NCBI RefSeq assembly: GCF_029433115.1
Contig: NZ_JARNTV010000024.1
Span: 1 to 58,771, forward strand
Direction of reading: 5' to 3'
DNA length: 58,771 bases
From: Sphingomonas sp. AOB5
GTDB taxonomy: Bacteria; Pseudomonadota; Alphaproteobacteria; Sphingomonadales; Sphingomonadaceae
In this document: one piece after another, positions 1-8,804 of the stretch
Numbering within the stretch: the first letter of the stretch is position 1
How the letters are laid out: every line of letters begins with the position of its first letter
The notes under the pieces: model-generated
The model's database searches: none
Seen by the model: the letters and a program-made list of their open reading frames with translations, nothing else
Told to the model about the DNA's origin: nothing
Position numbers and translations under genes: made by a program

Positions 1-2
1 TT

Positions 3-224
3 ATCAGCAAGGAAGAGCATGTCGGCCAGGCCACCCGCCTGTTCGACTATATCGACCGCAATGGCGACGGTAAGGTCGACAAGGCCGAACGCGAAGCCCT
101 GCGCGACACAATGGTCGCCATGCGCGCCGGTCCCGGCGGCAAGGGTGGCCATGGCCGCCACGGCCGCATGGGCCCGCCGCCTCCCCCTCCCGCCGGCACC
201 CCGAACGCCCCTCAGGGCAAATAA
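3..224 (+). CDS. EF-hand domain protein, 3' part only
   Basis: This is the C-terminal 73 residues of a protein whose start lies outside the window. It contains one clear EF-hand calcium loop (DRNGDGKVDKAE), then a Gly/His/Arg-rich stretch and a proline-rich tail ending in PQGK. Small secreted EF-hand proteins with such tails are common in sphingomonads and often sit beside OmpR/EnvZ-type two-component genes, as here: the response regulator starts 83 bases downstream. A role as calcium sensor or accessory protein for that system is inference. The reading frame is certain, but the full domain layout cannot be judged from the fragment. Confidence 0.75.
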   Translation: MSKEEHVGQATRLFDYIDRNGDGKVDKAEREALRDTMVAMRAGPGGKGGHGRHGRMGPPPPPPAGTPNAPQGK

Positions 225-307
225 GCCGGTCGGAAGCCGGGCGGGCTTTTGTGCCTCCTCGCCCGCCCGGCACTTCCGATCCTCTCACGAGTTGCTATCA
301 ACCAGCC

Positions 308-1027
308 ATGTCAGAGATTCCCCATATCCTGCTCGTCGATGACGAGCGCTCGATCCGCGAGCCGCTTGCACAGTATCTGACCAAGCAGGGCTTCCGCATC
401 ACCCAGGCGGGCGATGCCGAGGGTGCGCGCGCACGCATGTCCGCCTATGCGATCGATCTGGTGATCCTCGACATCATGATGCCCGGCGAGGACGGCCTGA
501 GCCTGTGCCGCCATATCCGCGAGACCAGTGAGACACCCGTCATCCTGCTCACCGCGCGCAGCGAGGAAACCGACCGGATCGTCGGCCTCGAAATGGGCGC
601 AGACGATTATGTCGTGAAGCCCTTCTCTCCGCGTGAGCTTGCCGCCCGCATCAAGGTCGTCCTGCGCCGTCTTCAGGCCGGCGGCACCCGCCAGACCGCG
701 CCCGAGGCCGGCAGCTATACCTTTGCCGGCTGGGTGCTGAAGACCGGCGAGCGCGTGCTGGTCGATCGCGAAGGCGTGTCGGTGCCGCTCTCCACCGGCG
801 AATATAACCTGCTCCACGCGCTGGTGACCCGCCCGCGCGCGGTGCTGACCCGCGACCAGCTGCTCGATCTGACCCAGGGTCGCGAGGCCGCTGCCTTCGA
901 TCGCGCGATCGACAATCAGGTCAGCCGGTTGCGGAAGAAGATCGAGCCGGATCCGAAGAACCCGACGCTGATCAAGACCGTATGGGGTGGCGGCTACACG
1001 CTGGCCGCCGAAGTCACCAAACTTTGA
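308..1027 (+). CDS. OmpR-family response regulator
   Basis: This 239-residue protein has an N-terminal receiver domain with the acidic pair near D11/D12, a phospho-acceptor aspartate at D55 (in LDIMMPGEDG) and the conserved VKPF lysine. A winged-helix DNA-binding domain of the OmpR/PhoB type follows and ends in the WGGGYTL signature. The ATG at 308 is preferred over upstream in-frame starts because the receiver domain begins immediately after it. The gene overlaps the next kinase gene by four bases, so the two form a translationally coupled pair. The nearest functional analogues are OmpR/CusR-like regulators. The inducing signal cannot be read from sequence. Confidence 0.9.
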   Translation: MSEIPHILLVDDERSIREPLAQYLTKQGFRITQAGDAEGARARMSAYAIDLVILDIMMPGEDGLSLCRHIRETSETPVILLTARSEETDRIVGLEMGADDYVVKPFSPRELAARIKVVLRRLQAGGTRQTAPEAGSYTFAGWVLKTGERVLVDREGVSVPLSTGEYNLLHALVTRPRAVLTRDQLLDLTQGREAAAFDRAIDNQVSRLRKKIEPDPKNPTLIKTVWGGGYTLAAEVTKL

Positions 1028-2412
1028 GGCGCTTCCTCCCCAAGAGCCTGACCAGCCAGATCGCACTGCTGGTCGCCGCCGCGCTGTTTCTGGCGCAGGC
1101 GATCAATTTCGCATTGCTGCTCAACGAACGCCGCGAATCCCGCTTCGGCCAGATCGTCGTGCCCTCGGTCACGCGCCTTGCCGATGTTGCCGAGCGGCTG
1201 AACAATCCCGCCGCCGATCCGCAGGCCGACCGCCCGGATCGTCCGCGCCGCGGGCCGCCCGGCTTCGACCAGCGCAGCCGCATCCAGATCCACGCCACTC
1301 AGCCCGATCTGCCCGCCGATCCCCGTCGCCCGGATATCGAGGCGATGGTCCGCCAGGGCATGACCGATGCCGGCACGACGCCGCAACAGGTGATCGCGGT
1401 GGTGCGTCCGATCGACGAGAACCGCCCGCTGATCCGCCGCATGAACGAGGAGCGGAAGAAGCGCCTGCGCCGGCTGGGCTCAGAATTGCATATCCTCGTC
1501 CAGCTCAAGAGCGGCCAGTGGCTGGCCCTGTCGACGGGCTGGCCGCGCACCGAGCGCGCGCTGATCTGGCAGCTGATCGCCCAGACGCTGATCCTCTATA
1601 TCGTCGTGCTGATCCCCGTGCTGCTCGCCACGCGCCGCATCGCCAAGCCGTTGCGCAGCCTCGCCGCGGCGGCACGCAGCTTCCACCCCGGCAGCGCCGC
1701 CGAACCGGTGGAGGAACGCGGCCCCAGCGACGTCCGCTCGGTGATCTCGGCCTATAACGCGCTGAGTACGCGCGTGACCGGCATGCTGGACGAGAAGGAC
1801 AAGATGCTCGGCGCGATCGGCCATGACCTGCGCACCCCGCTGGCGGCGCTGCGCGTCCGCATCGAATCGGTCGAGGACGACGAAGACCGCAACCGCATGG
1901 CCGACACGATCGACGAGATGAACCGCACGCTGGACGACATATTGTCGCTGGCGCGACTGGGCCGTCCCAGCGAACCGCCGACCGATGTCGACCTGTCGGC
2001 GCTGATCGATGCGGTGGTCGAGGATTTCCGCGATCTCGACATGCCGGTCGCGTTCGAAGAAGCGCCACGGCTGAAGATGCGGATCCGCCCGAACCTGATG
2101 CGCCGCGCGGTCCGCAACCTGATCGAGAACGCCGTCAAATATGGCGGTGGTGCCGAGGTCCGGCTGGTGCCCGGCACGACGACGGCGGCGATCGAAGTCT
2201 GCGATCGCGGTCCGGGCATTCCGGCGGACAAGATCGCCGCAGTGTTCGATCCGTTCACCCGGCTCGAAACGTCGCGGAACAAGGAAACCGGCGGGATCGG
2301 TCTCGGCCTCGCGCTGGCAAAGGCCATTGTCGGCGAGGCCGGCGGCACGATCACGCTGGCAAACCGCGAAGGCGGCGGCCTGATCGCCACGATCACCCTG
2401 CCGAGAGGATAG
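1024..2412 (+). CDS. EnvZ-like sensor histidine kinase
   Basis: A membrane histidine kinase of about 462 residues. It has an N-terminal transmembrane helix (SQIALLVAAALFLAQAINF), a periplasmic sensor segment, a second helix around residues 180-200 (LILYIVVLIPVLLA), a HAMP linker, a HisKA box with phospho-acceptor H267 in GHDLRTPLAAL, and a HATPase domain with N, G1 (DRGPGIP) and G2 (GIGLGLALAKAI) boxes. I chose the TTG at 1024, which overlaps the TGA of the response-regulator gene. An ATG at 982 is the alternative and would give a 42-base overlap. The periplasmic part is rich in Asp, Arg and Pro. The likely partner is the adjacent regulator. Confidence 0.88.
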   Translation: MRRFLPKSLTSQIALLVAAALFLAQAINFALLLNERRESRFGQIVVPSVTRLADVAERLNNPAADPQADRPDRPRRGPPGFDQRSRIQIHATQPDLPADPRRPDIEAMVRQGMTDAGTTPQQVIAVVRPIDENRPLIRRMNEERKKRLRRLGSELHILVQLKSGQWLALSTGWPRTERALIWQLIAQTLILYIVVLIPVLLATRRIAKPLRSLAAAARSFHPGSAAEPVEERGPSDVRSVISAYNALSTRVTGMLDEKDKMLGAIGHDLRTPLAALRVRIESVEDDEDRNRMADTIDEMNRTLDDILSLARLGRPSEPPTDVDLSALIDAVVEDFRDLDMPVAFEEAPRLKMRIRPNLMRRAVRNLIENAVKYGGGAEVRLVPGTTTAAIEVCDRGPGIPADKIAAVFDPFTRLETSRNKETGGIGLGLALAKAIVGEAGGTITLANREGGGLIATITLPRG

Positions 2413-2427
2413 AGTTCACCTGATATG

Positions 2428-2500
2428 GTTCTCCGGCGAAGGCCGGAGCCTTGGCAGCCTCAGTCGAAGCCGGCCAAGACTCCGGCCTTCGCCGGAGAAC
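2428..2500. repeat. Palindromic intergenic repeat (REP-like hairpin)
   Basis: Two perfect 21-base inverted arms (2428-2448 and 2480-2500) flank a 31-base spacer between the convergent kinase and OmpA-like genes. Each arm is itself partly palindromic around a GCGAAGGC core. The same core is found in two other intergenic pairs in this window (34794-34869 and 40549-40652), so this is a dispersed element, not only a terminator. It could still terminate transcription from either side, although there is no T-run. Confidence 0.7.
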
Positions 2501-2539
2501 AAAGAAACCGGGGGCGAGCCACGCCCGCCCCCGTAAGCC

Positions 2540-3412
2540 TTACAGGCCGTCCACGGCCTTGCTGACCATGATGTTCACCGCAACGCGGCGGTTCTGCGCC
2601 TTGCCGTCATCGGTATCGTTGGGCGCCGCCGGATCGGCCTCGGCCATGCCGGCAGGCGTCAGCATGCGATACGGCTTCCAGCCACAGGCCTGCTGCAGAT
2701 AATTGACCACGCGCGCCGCGCGCTTCTCGCTCAGTTCCTGGTTCAGGTCCTGACTGCCGGTCGAGTCCGTGTAGCCGACGACCAGCAGCAGGGCATTGTC
2801 CATGCCCTCAGCCTGGGTCGCTACGCTGCACAGATCGGCCTTCGCGCGTTCGGACAGGCCGGTCTTGCCGGTATCGAAGTTCACGTTGGTCGTGCTCTTC
2901 ACATTATACTGGTCGATGTCGCCCACGCGGTTGCGCAGCGCGTCGGTCGCCGCGGTCTGCTCGCCGAAGCGCTGGTCGGTGCCGTTATGGATCATCGACG
3001 CCGTACGCAGGTCGCGGCTCTTCAGATCGACCCGGCTCGCCACCAGGCCATCGGCCCAGCGCACCGTCCGGATGCTGACCGGCAGGCCGTTCAGCAGCGA
3101 GCTCTCGGCCAACCGGTTGCGGTTGAGGCCAAGGAAGCCGCCGCTCGACTTGATCTGGGTTCCCTCGCTGATCAGCACCACTTCGCGGGTGCCGGAAGCA
3201 GTGGTGACGTGCACCGTGCCGTCGCGGCGCGCGGAGATGATACCGTCGATTTCGGGGCCTGCAGGCAGTCCGGCCAGATCGGCAGGCGCCTGCCCGCTTA
3301 CGGTGATGGATGGGTTCTCACCCTGCTGGTCCTGCGCATAGGCAACTCCGGCAGTGCTGGTGAGCATGGCGATGGCAACAAGATACTTCGGGCTTTTGGA
3401 CATAAAACGCAT
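2540..3412 (-). CDS. OmpA-family outer membrane / peptidoglycan-associated protein
   Basis: A 290-residue exported protein. The signal peptide (about residues 1-25) ends AGVAYA-QDQ. The middle region has no family I can name, and the C-terminal ~110 residues form an OmpA-like peptidoglycan-binding domain. Features of that domain are NFDTGKTGLSERAKADL, VVGYTDSTGSQDLNQELSEKRA and the C-terminal NRRVAVNI. The start at 3412 has a GGAGGAG ribosome site 7-8 bases upstream. A second ATG three codons later is possible. No 8-strand barrel signature is obvious, so the protein may be periplasmic and tethered to the wall rather than a porin. It stands alone, convergent with the histidine kinase gene. Confidence 0.87.
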   Translation of the reverse strand: MRFMSKSPKYLVAIAMLTSTAGVAYAQDQQGENPSITVSGQAPADLAGLPAGPEIDGIISARRDGTVHVTTASGTREVVLISEGTQIKSSGGFLGLNRNRLAESSLLNGLPVSIRTVRWADGLVASRVDLKSRDLRTASMIHNGTDQRFGEQTAATDALRNRVGDIDQYNVKSTTNVNFDTGKTGLSERAKADLCSVATQAEGMDNALLLVVGYTDSTGSQDLNQELSEKRAARVVNYLQQACGWKPYRMLTPAGMAEADPAAPNDTDDGKAQNRRVAVNIMVSKAVDGL

Positions 3413-3619
3413 CCGTGGCTCCTCCACATAAGAACAATCAGGACCGTACGGGCGCAGACTGATGTCCTTGCAGCGCCATGGAAGGCAGCCGCCGCGCCCC
3501 GTACGAGGGTGTCCTGAGTTCGCGCCAACCGCCCGCGCGCCCAAATGCTCCGATGGGTTCCCGCCCAAACGGACGGGACGAGCCTGCCGCACGGCGGCCC
3601 GATCCCGAAGGCGCTCCGG

Positions 3620-5200
3620 TTAGGTGGATTGCCCCCGGTCGCGGACGAGCCGTTTGACCTCGCGCAGCACCGGCATCGCCTGCGGGCCGAAGCTACCGTC
3701 CTGGAAGATGCCGACGCCCAGCGTTACCGGCACCTGCTCGGCCTGGCTGGCGATGATGAAGTCCGCCAGTTCCTTCGCCTTGAAACGCGGCGGCGGCATC
3801 GGCGTGTCCTGCTTGATGTGCAGCCAGTCCGCGTCGAAGCGCAGCGCGACATGCCCCTGCAGCCCCTTGGCCACGCCGGTCTTGATGTAGCGGCCGCCAT
3901 AGGATTTGACCGGCAGGTCGGTCAATTCGCCCGCGAAATAGTCCTGCCAGTCGGTTTCGTGCGGGAACACCCAGTTGTTCCACGCCACCAGCCGGTCCGG
4001 ATGGCCGGTCTTCACCGCCGCGTTGATCGCGTCGAACGGCAGGTTCGGGAAGCATTCGGTCGCTTCGAAGGTGGAATCGAACCAGTATCCCGCGACACGC
4101 TTGCCGTATCGCGTGCCGAATTCACGGAACACCTCGATCAGATGGTTGGCATAATCGTCTTCGTTATAGGCCGGGATGCCGTTCACCGTGCCGGGGTTGA
4201 GCGCCATGTTCCCCACGCCGGGCGGGTTCATGTACAGCATCAGCCGCATGCCGCGCTTCTCCAGCGCATCGGCGAACTCGCTGATCAGGTCGCGCTTGGT
4301 GGTGAAGCCGGGATGCAACTTCTCCCAGCTCTTGATCGGCGCGGGGCAGGTCGGATTGCCGTGATTGACCGTCCAGATCATGTATCCGGCGCCGGTCTCG
4401 GCCACCCGGCCGACCAGTTCCTCGACATCGATCCGGTTGACTGCCTCCTCATAGGGAATGCGCGGCCCCTTGGGCGGCTGGGTCAGGTCGAGGAAGTGGA
4501 ACCACACGCCATAGCCCGCCTTCGCGAACCAGTCGGTATTGGCGCGCTTCGCTTCCGCACGCTTCTTCTCCGCAGCGATTCCCGCACGCGCGCTCACCGG
4601 CGTCACCTCGACCGAGCGCAGGCGGAGCATTTCCCGACCCGGCCCCGCCCTGCCACTCATCACGCGCAGCCGCACGACATTGACGCCGCGGACCAGTTCG
4701 AACTCGGCCGGCACCGGCACCCGCGCGAAATTGTAGAATTCCTTCAGCCGGAAGAAGCTCTCGCCGCTGGGATCGCCCGGGTTCTCCGCCGGCCCTTCCG
4801 GATGCGGGTGGAAATAGCCTTCGGTCACCGGCACCGCGAAATCGACTTCGGTCCGGCCCGCCTTGATCTTCACCGGCAGCCCGGCCTCGGTGGTCGAGCA
4901 GCACAGCGCCACTTCATAGCGGCCCGCCTCCGGCACGCTAACCGTCCAGGTGATCTCTCCCGGCCCCAGGAAGGGCATCATCGTTCCGATCTCCGCACCA
5001 GCGAAGCGAATATCGCCGAGCCTGCCCAGCGCCTTCACCGGATACAGCCGCATCGTCGGATTGAGCCGCGTGATCGTCACCGGGCCAGCGGGAGCGGGAC
5101 CTGAATCGATCGCCACGGTCGCAGCACGGGCAGCCCCGGGCAGGCTCGCCGCCGCAATCGCGGTCACGCTGCCGCGCAGGAATTCGCTACGATTCATCAT
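3620..5200 (-). CDS. Exported GH29-like (alpha-L-fucosidase family) glycosidase
   Basis: This 526-residue protein has an N-terminal Tat- or Sec-type signal ([20 protein letters not shown]...). An N-terminal beta-rich region of about 170 residues precedes a TIM-barrel-like part. The segments [30 protein letters not shown] and [10 protein letters not shown] match the GH29 layout, and D375 in WFDS sits where GH29 enzymes carry the catalytic nucleophile. The family hydrolyses alpha-L-fucosides, but this sequence is divergent and the true substrate is unknown. The start is the first of two tandem ATGs after a GAGAGGGGAAG ribosome site. It is divergent from a sugar-acid dehydratase-like gene 115 bases away, suggesting a small sugar-use locus. 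Confidence 0.7.
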   Translation of the reverse strand: MMNRSEFLRGSVTAIAAASLPGAARAATVAIDSGPAPAGPVTITRLNPTMRLYPVKALGRLGDIRFAGAEIGTMMPFLGPGEITWTVSVPEAGRYEVALCCSTTEAGLPVKIKAGRTEVDFAVPVTEGYFHPHPEGPAENPGDPSGESFFRLKEFYNFARVPVPAEFELVRGVNVVRLRVMSGRAGPGREMLRLRSVEVTPVSARAGIAAEKKRAEAKRANTDWFAKAGYGVWFHFLDLTQPPKGPRIPYEEAVNRIDVEELVGRVAETGAGYMIWTVNHGNPTCPAPIKSWEKLHPGFTTKRDLISEFADALEKRGMRLMLYMNPPGVGNMALNPGTVNGIPAYNEDDYANHLIEVFREFGTRYGKRVAGYWFDSTFEATECFPNLPFDAINAAVKTGHPDRLVAWNNWVFPHETDWQDYFAGELTDLPVKSYGGRYIKTGVAKGLQGHVALRFDADWLHIKQDTPMPPPRFKAKELADFIIASQAEQVPVTLGVGIFQDGSFGPQAMPVLREVKRLVRDRGQST

Positions 5201-5315
5201 CGGTTCTTCCCCTCTCCACTCATGCCCGGCCACATCTTGCGCGCCGCCTCGACCTTGCCGACAAGTGTCACCCATGGTACGTCGTGTCAATAATGAAACA
5301 TCGTTGGGAGGGGTC

Positions 5316-6431
5316 ATGCGAATTCGGGCCGTCGAGCCGTTCATTCTTCACGCGCCGATCGCGCGCGGCACCATTTCGGATTCGACCAACACGATCTCGC
5401 ACTGGGGCATCGTCGGCGCCCGCATCACCACCGATGACGGGCTGATCGGCTACGGCTTCACCGGCACCCACGCGCACCTGCCGTCGGACCGGCTGATCGC
5501 CGCCTGCATCCGCAATTGCTACGCCCCGCTGCTCGAAGGCGAGGATGCGCAGGACGGCGACCGGCTATGGCAGAAGCTGGCGCGCTATCCCGCGATCCAG
5601 TGGGTCGGCCGCGCGGGCATCGTTCATCTGGCTCTGGCCGCCATCGATATCGCCCTGTGGGACCTGCGCGCGAAAAAGGCAGGTCTGCCGCTATGGAAGC
5701 TGCTGGGCGGCGCCACGGTGGACCGGCTGGAAGCCTATAACACCGATATCGGCTGGCTCTCGGTCCCCAAGGACAAGCTCGTCAGCGGCTGCGCACAGGC
5801 GGTGGAGGAAGACGGTTTCCGCAGGCTCAAGCTCAAGGTCGGCCATGACGATCCGATGATCGATGTCGAGCGCATCACGGCGGTGCGCAAGCGGCTGGGC
5901 GACAATGTCACCATCGCAGTCGACGCCAACGGCAAGTGGAACCTCCCCACCTGCAAGCGCTTCTGCGCCCGCGCCGAGGGTCTCGACATCTTCTGGCTGG
6001 AGGAACCGCTCTGGTATGACGACGTCCACGGCCATGCCGAGCTCGCCGCATCCACCTCGATCCCGATCGCGTTGGGCGAGCAGCTCTATACCGCCGACGC
6101 GTTCCAGACCTTCCTCGACGCCGACGCGGTCCACTATGTCCAGCCTGACGTGACCCGCCTCGCCGGGATCACCGAATATATCCGCGTCGCGGACGCCGCC
6201 CATGGCCGCCGCCGCCCGGTGGTCGCGCATGTCGGGGACATGGGGCAGGTCCATGTCCACCTGTCCTTCTGGCACCCGGCAACGACGATGCTCGAATATA
6301 TCCCCTGGATCCGCGACTGTTTCGTCGAACCCATCACGGTCCGCGACGGCGCCTATGCGCTGCCCGCAGCGCCAGGAGCGGGGTGCACCCCGACCGAACA
6401 GGCGATGCGCGACTACGCCCAGCCGCTTTGA
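5316..6431 (+). CDS. Mandelate racemase / enolase-superfamily protein, probable sugar-acid dehydratase
   Basis: A 371-residue cytoplasmic enzyme of the enolase superfamily. Visible catalytic elements are the KxK motif (K172, K174 in LKLKV), metal ligands D203 (VDANG), E229/E230 (WLEEP) and E255 (LGEQL), and a histidine near H305 (AHVGDMGQ). This pattern fits the mandelate-racemase subgroup, which includes galactonate, rhamnonate and fuconate dehydratases. Specificity cannot be fixed from sequence. Next to a GH29-like enzyme, fuconate or a related 6-deoxy-sugar acid is a reasonable guess, but the length is shorter than classical L-fuconate dehydratases. The ATG at 5316 follows a strong GGGAGGGG ribosome site. 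A terminator follows directly. Confidence 0.8.
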   Translation: MRIRAVEPFILHAPIARGTISDSTNTISHWGIVGARITTDDGLIGYGFTGTHAHLPSDRLIAACIRNCYAPLLEGEDAQDGDRLWQKLARYPAIQWVGRAGIVHLALAAIDIALWDLRAKKAGLPLWKLLGGATVDRLEAYNTDIGWLSVPKDKLVSGCAQAVEEDGFRRLKLKVGHDDPMIDVERITAVRKRLGDNVTIAVDANGKWNLPTCKRFCARAEGLDIFWLEEPLWYDDVHGHAELAASTSIPIALGEQLYTADAFQTFLDADAVHYVQPDVTRLAGITEYIRVADAAHGRRRPVVAHVGDMGQVHVHLSFWHPATTMLEYIPWIRDCFVEPITVRDGAYALPAAPGAGCTPTEQAMRDYAQPL

Positions 6432-6435
6432 GCGC

Positions 6436-6479
6436 AAAAAGAAACCCTCCCTCGCACGCTGCGAGAGAGGGTTTCTTTT
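6436..6479. terminator. Bidirectional rho-independent terminator
   Basis: Near-perfect inverted repeat: an A-rich flank, CCCTCCCTCGCA, a short loop, then TGCGAGAGAGGG and a T-rich flank (TTTCTTTT). It lies four bases after the stop of the dehydratase gene and 32 bases beyond the stop of ndk on the other strand, so it can serve both convergent genes. Confidence 0.88.
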
Positions 6480-6511
6480 CACATCGGGCATCCCGGCGAA
6501 CCGGGAAGCAA

Positions 6512-6934
6512 TCAGCCGACGATTTCTTCCGGCTTGAAGAAGAAGGCGATCTCGATCGCGGCATTCTCTTCCGAGTCCGAACCATGGACCGAGTTCGCCT
6601 CGATCGATTCGGCCAGTTCCTTGCGGATCGTGCCGGCGTCGGCATTCGCCGGGTTGGTCGCGCCCATGATGTCGCGGTTGGCCTGGACGGCGTTCTCGCC
6701 TTCCAGAACCTGCACCACCACCGGGCCCGAGGTCATGAAGCTGACAAGGTCGCCGAAGAAGGGGCGCTCCTTGTGGACGCCGTAAAAGCCCTCGGCCTGC
6801 TCCTTGGTCATCAGGATGCGCTTCGAAGCGACGACGCGCAGGCCGGCTTCCTCCAGCATCTTGGTGACCGCGCCGGTGATGTTGCGGCGGGTTGCATCGG
6901 GCTTGATGATCGAAAAGGTCCGGGTCGCGGCCAT
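6512..6934 (-). CDS. ndk: Nucleoside diphosphate kinase
   Basis: This 140-residue protein has the normal bacterial Ndk length. It transfers the gamma-phosphate of ATP to NDPs through a phosphohistidine. The active-site histidine is H117 in NSVHGSD. The N-terminal TFSIIKPDA and the [14 protein letters not shown] segment are diagnostic. The start is set at the ATG before AATRTFSI; upstream in-frame codons add an unrelated extension. It is a monocistronic minus-strand gene facing the dehydratase across a shared terminator. Cytoplasmic, with housekeeping and NTP-balance roles. Confidence 0.97.
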   Translation of the reverse strand: MAATRTFSIIKPDATRRNITGAVTKMLEEAGLRVVASKRILMTKEQAEGFYGVHKERPFFGDLVSFMTSGPVVVQVLEGENAVQANRDIMGATNPANADAGTIRKELAESIEANSVHGSDSEENAAIEIAFFFKPEEIVG

Positions 6935-7020
6935 GGCCGTGCGGCTCCTGTATTTTGAGTTGTGGAAAAGTCGCGGCTCCCTAGTCTGAAGGGCTTCAGG
7001 ATGCAAGCGGGGGCGACGAC

Positions 7021-7788
7021 TTGGGGGATCAGGCGGAAGTCATTTCGGAACAGCCGAAGCAAAGGTTCAGGCTGACCGAACGCCAGTCCAAATTCGCTCG
7101 CGACGTCGGCGGCGTCGTGCTCGGCGTGCTGATCGCGCTGGGCATTGGCGAGATCGCGGAGGCCGTGCGCTGGCAATGGCGGATTTCCAGCAGCACCCAG
7201 GCGATGCGCGCCGAACTGGCCGGCAATCGCTACAATTTCGCCGAGCGACGCGCCTATCAAAGCTGCGTCCAGCGCCGGCTCGGCGAACTCGGCGCGATCC
7301 TGACCGAGGCGCGACGTACGCATCGCCTGCCGGATATCGGCGCTATCGGCGATCCGGGCAGGCGCCCGACCGAAACCACAGCGCTGGATACGGCCACCGG
7401 CGAAGGTGTGCTGCTCCACATGCCTCGCGCCGAAGCGCGGGCATATAGCTCGAACTACAGTATGGCCGCCTATTATGATCAGGAGGCCCTGTCGGAAATC
7501 GCCCCATGGGCGACACTGGCCCTGCTGCAAGGCGCGCCGGGTGAGATCGATGGCGACTTGCTGGCCACGCTGCTCGACGCCTGGACCCAGGCGCGGACAC
7601 GCGCCCGATGGGTGGGGCTCATTGCCGAGCAAAGCGACGAGGCGCTCAAGGCGTTCGGCATCCCGATCGAAGAGCTCCCAGCGGGCGCGACCTATGAGGC
7701 GCTCACCGGCAGGATCGCGAAGCGCAACCTACTGTGCAGCCCGCTGATCGTCGATGGCAAACCCTATCAGGCGAAACCGGCGTCATGA
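7021..7788 (+). CDS. Membrane-anchored protein of unknown function, first of a tandem paralogous pair
   Basis: A 255-residue protein with one hydrophobic segment near residues 28-46 ([19 protein letters not shown]), preceded by a basic cytoplasmic stretch. The rest is a soluble, helix-rich domain. It shares its anchor pattern ([19 protein letters not shown]) and layout with the next gene. The architecture of a short N-terminal anchor followed by an ER-rich helical part recalls DUF6090-type proteins, but I cannot assign it. The start is a TTG at 7021; no other start codon precedes the anchor closely. The ATGA overlap with the next gene implies coupling. No catalytic motif is visible. Confidence 0.7.
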   Translation: MGDQAEVISEQPKQRFRLTERQSKFARDVGGVVLGVLIALGIGEIAEAVRWQWRISSSTQAMRAELAGNRYNFAERRAYQSCVQRRLGELGAILTEARRTHRLPDIGAIGDPGRRPTETTALDTATGEGVLLHMPRAEARAYSSNYSMAAYYDQEALSEIAPWATLALLQGAPGEIDGDLLATLLDAWTQARTRARWVGLIAEQSDEALKAFGIPIEELPAGATYEALTGRIAKRNLLCSPLIVDGKPYQAKPAS

Positions 7789-8594
7789 CCGAAACCCGCC
7801 CCCATCGCCTGCTGTTCTGGCGCACCGAACGCGGCGCGAAGTTCGCCCGCGAAGTCGGCAGCGTCGTGCTCGGCGTCCTCATCGCGCTCGGCTTCGGCGC
7901 CATCGCAACCGAAGTCGGCTGGTGGTTCGAGGTCCGCACCGCGCGCCATGCGATGAAGGTCGAACTGGGCGAACTGATCGGTCAGGGCGACGAGCGGGAG
8001 AAGGTCTCGCACTGTGTCGAGCACCGCCTCGATCAGATCGCGGGGATCGTCGATGCCGCGGAAAAGGCCGGCAAGCTCCCGCCGCTCGGCTCGATCCAGC
8101 TTCCGCCCTGGCGCACCTGGCCGCGCGGCATCTGGGCCAGCACGCAAAGCGCGCAGACCGCCGCGCATCTCGATCGCGACCTGCTCGACAATTACTCCAG
8201 CGCCTATGAGTTCGCCGACCAGATGGCGGTGATCAGCGTACGCGAACTCGATGTGTGGACGCGATTGAGCGCCATCGTCGGCCCCGGCGGTCGCAGCTTC
8301 TCGAACGTGGAAGCGATCCAGATGCGCAACGCGATCGGTGAGGCGCGGATGCTCAACCGGATGATGGGGCTTAACGGCATCCGGTTGAAGCAGATCGTTG
8401 TCGCCTATGATCTCGGCTACGAACAGGACAGCGCCCGCGAATATTCGGAGCGCCCCCTGTCGGCCTATTCGATCTGCAAGCCGATCGGCAGTACGCCGCC
8501 TGCGATGTACGGTCAGGCGCCGTTCGACGATGTTCTCCGGACGGCGCATAAATTCCCGATCACGCGCAAGGATGGCGGCGGGCAGAAGCGCTGA
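7785..8594 (+). CDS. Membrane-anchored protein of unknown function, second of a tandem paralogous pair
   Basis: This 269-residue protein starts inside the stop codon of the preceding gene (ATGA). The N-terminus has basic residues, then a single hydrophobic helix ([18 protein letters not shown]), then a soluble region with conserved positions relative to its neighbour: an E-L-G-E stretch after the helix, a Cys-x-x-x-R-L motif (CVEHRLDQI here, CVQRRLGEL in the neighbour), and a C-terminal Cys-x-P/L-I segment. The pair clearly arose by duplication. The topology is probably a cytoplasmic N-terminus with a periplasmic body. The function is unknown. Confidence 0.72.
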   Translation: MTETRPHRLLFWRTERGAKFAREVGSVVLGVLIALGFGAIATEVGWWFEVRTARHAMKVELGELIGQGDEREKVSHCVEHRLDQIAGIVDAAEKAGKLPPLGSIQLPPWRTWPRGIWASTQSAQTAAHLDRDLLDNYSSAYEFADQMAVISVRELDVWTRLSAIVGPGGRSFSNVEAIQMRNAIGEARMLNRMMGLNGIRLKQIVVAYDLGYEQDSAREYSERPLSAYSICKPIGSTPPAMYGQAPFDDVLRTAHKFPITRKDGGGQKR

Positions 8595-8750
8595 AGTGGC
8601 AGTTTGCAATGTAGGATTTCGGCTGCTTGACTGGCCTTGCCGCGGGCCCCGGCCCGTGCACGCTCTTTGACATTCCGCAGGCTGTTTGAAATTCCCGGCA
8701 GGGGTAAATTCCAACACCTAGAGTCAGCGTCCGTCGCAGGCATTGGGCAG

Positions 8751-8770
8751 TGTGACTCTTGTGACTCTTG
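8751..8770 (+). repeat. Tandem nonamer repeat unit (copy 1)
   Basis: Two consecutive copies of a nine-base unit (GTGACTCTT) preceded by TGT/A-rich sequence and followed by G. It sits in the 210-base gap between the second membrane paralogue and holC. The same 19 bases occur once more in the window, reversed, at 38699-38718 by the rmuC start. The rest of the gap (8595-8804) holds a GGGCCCCGGCCC palindromic stretch and no gene I can support. Confidence 0.6.
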
Positions 8771-8804
8771 CGGGGTTCCCGTTACCCTGATCGAGTAAAA
8801 CCTA

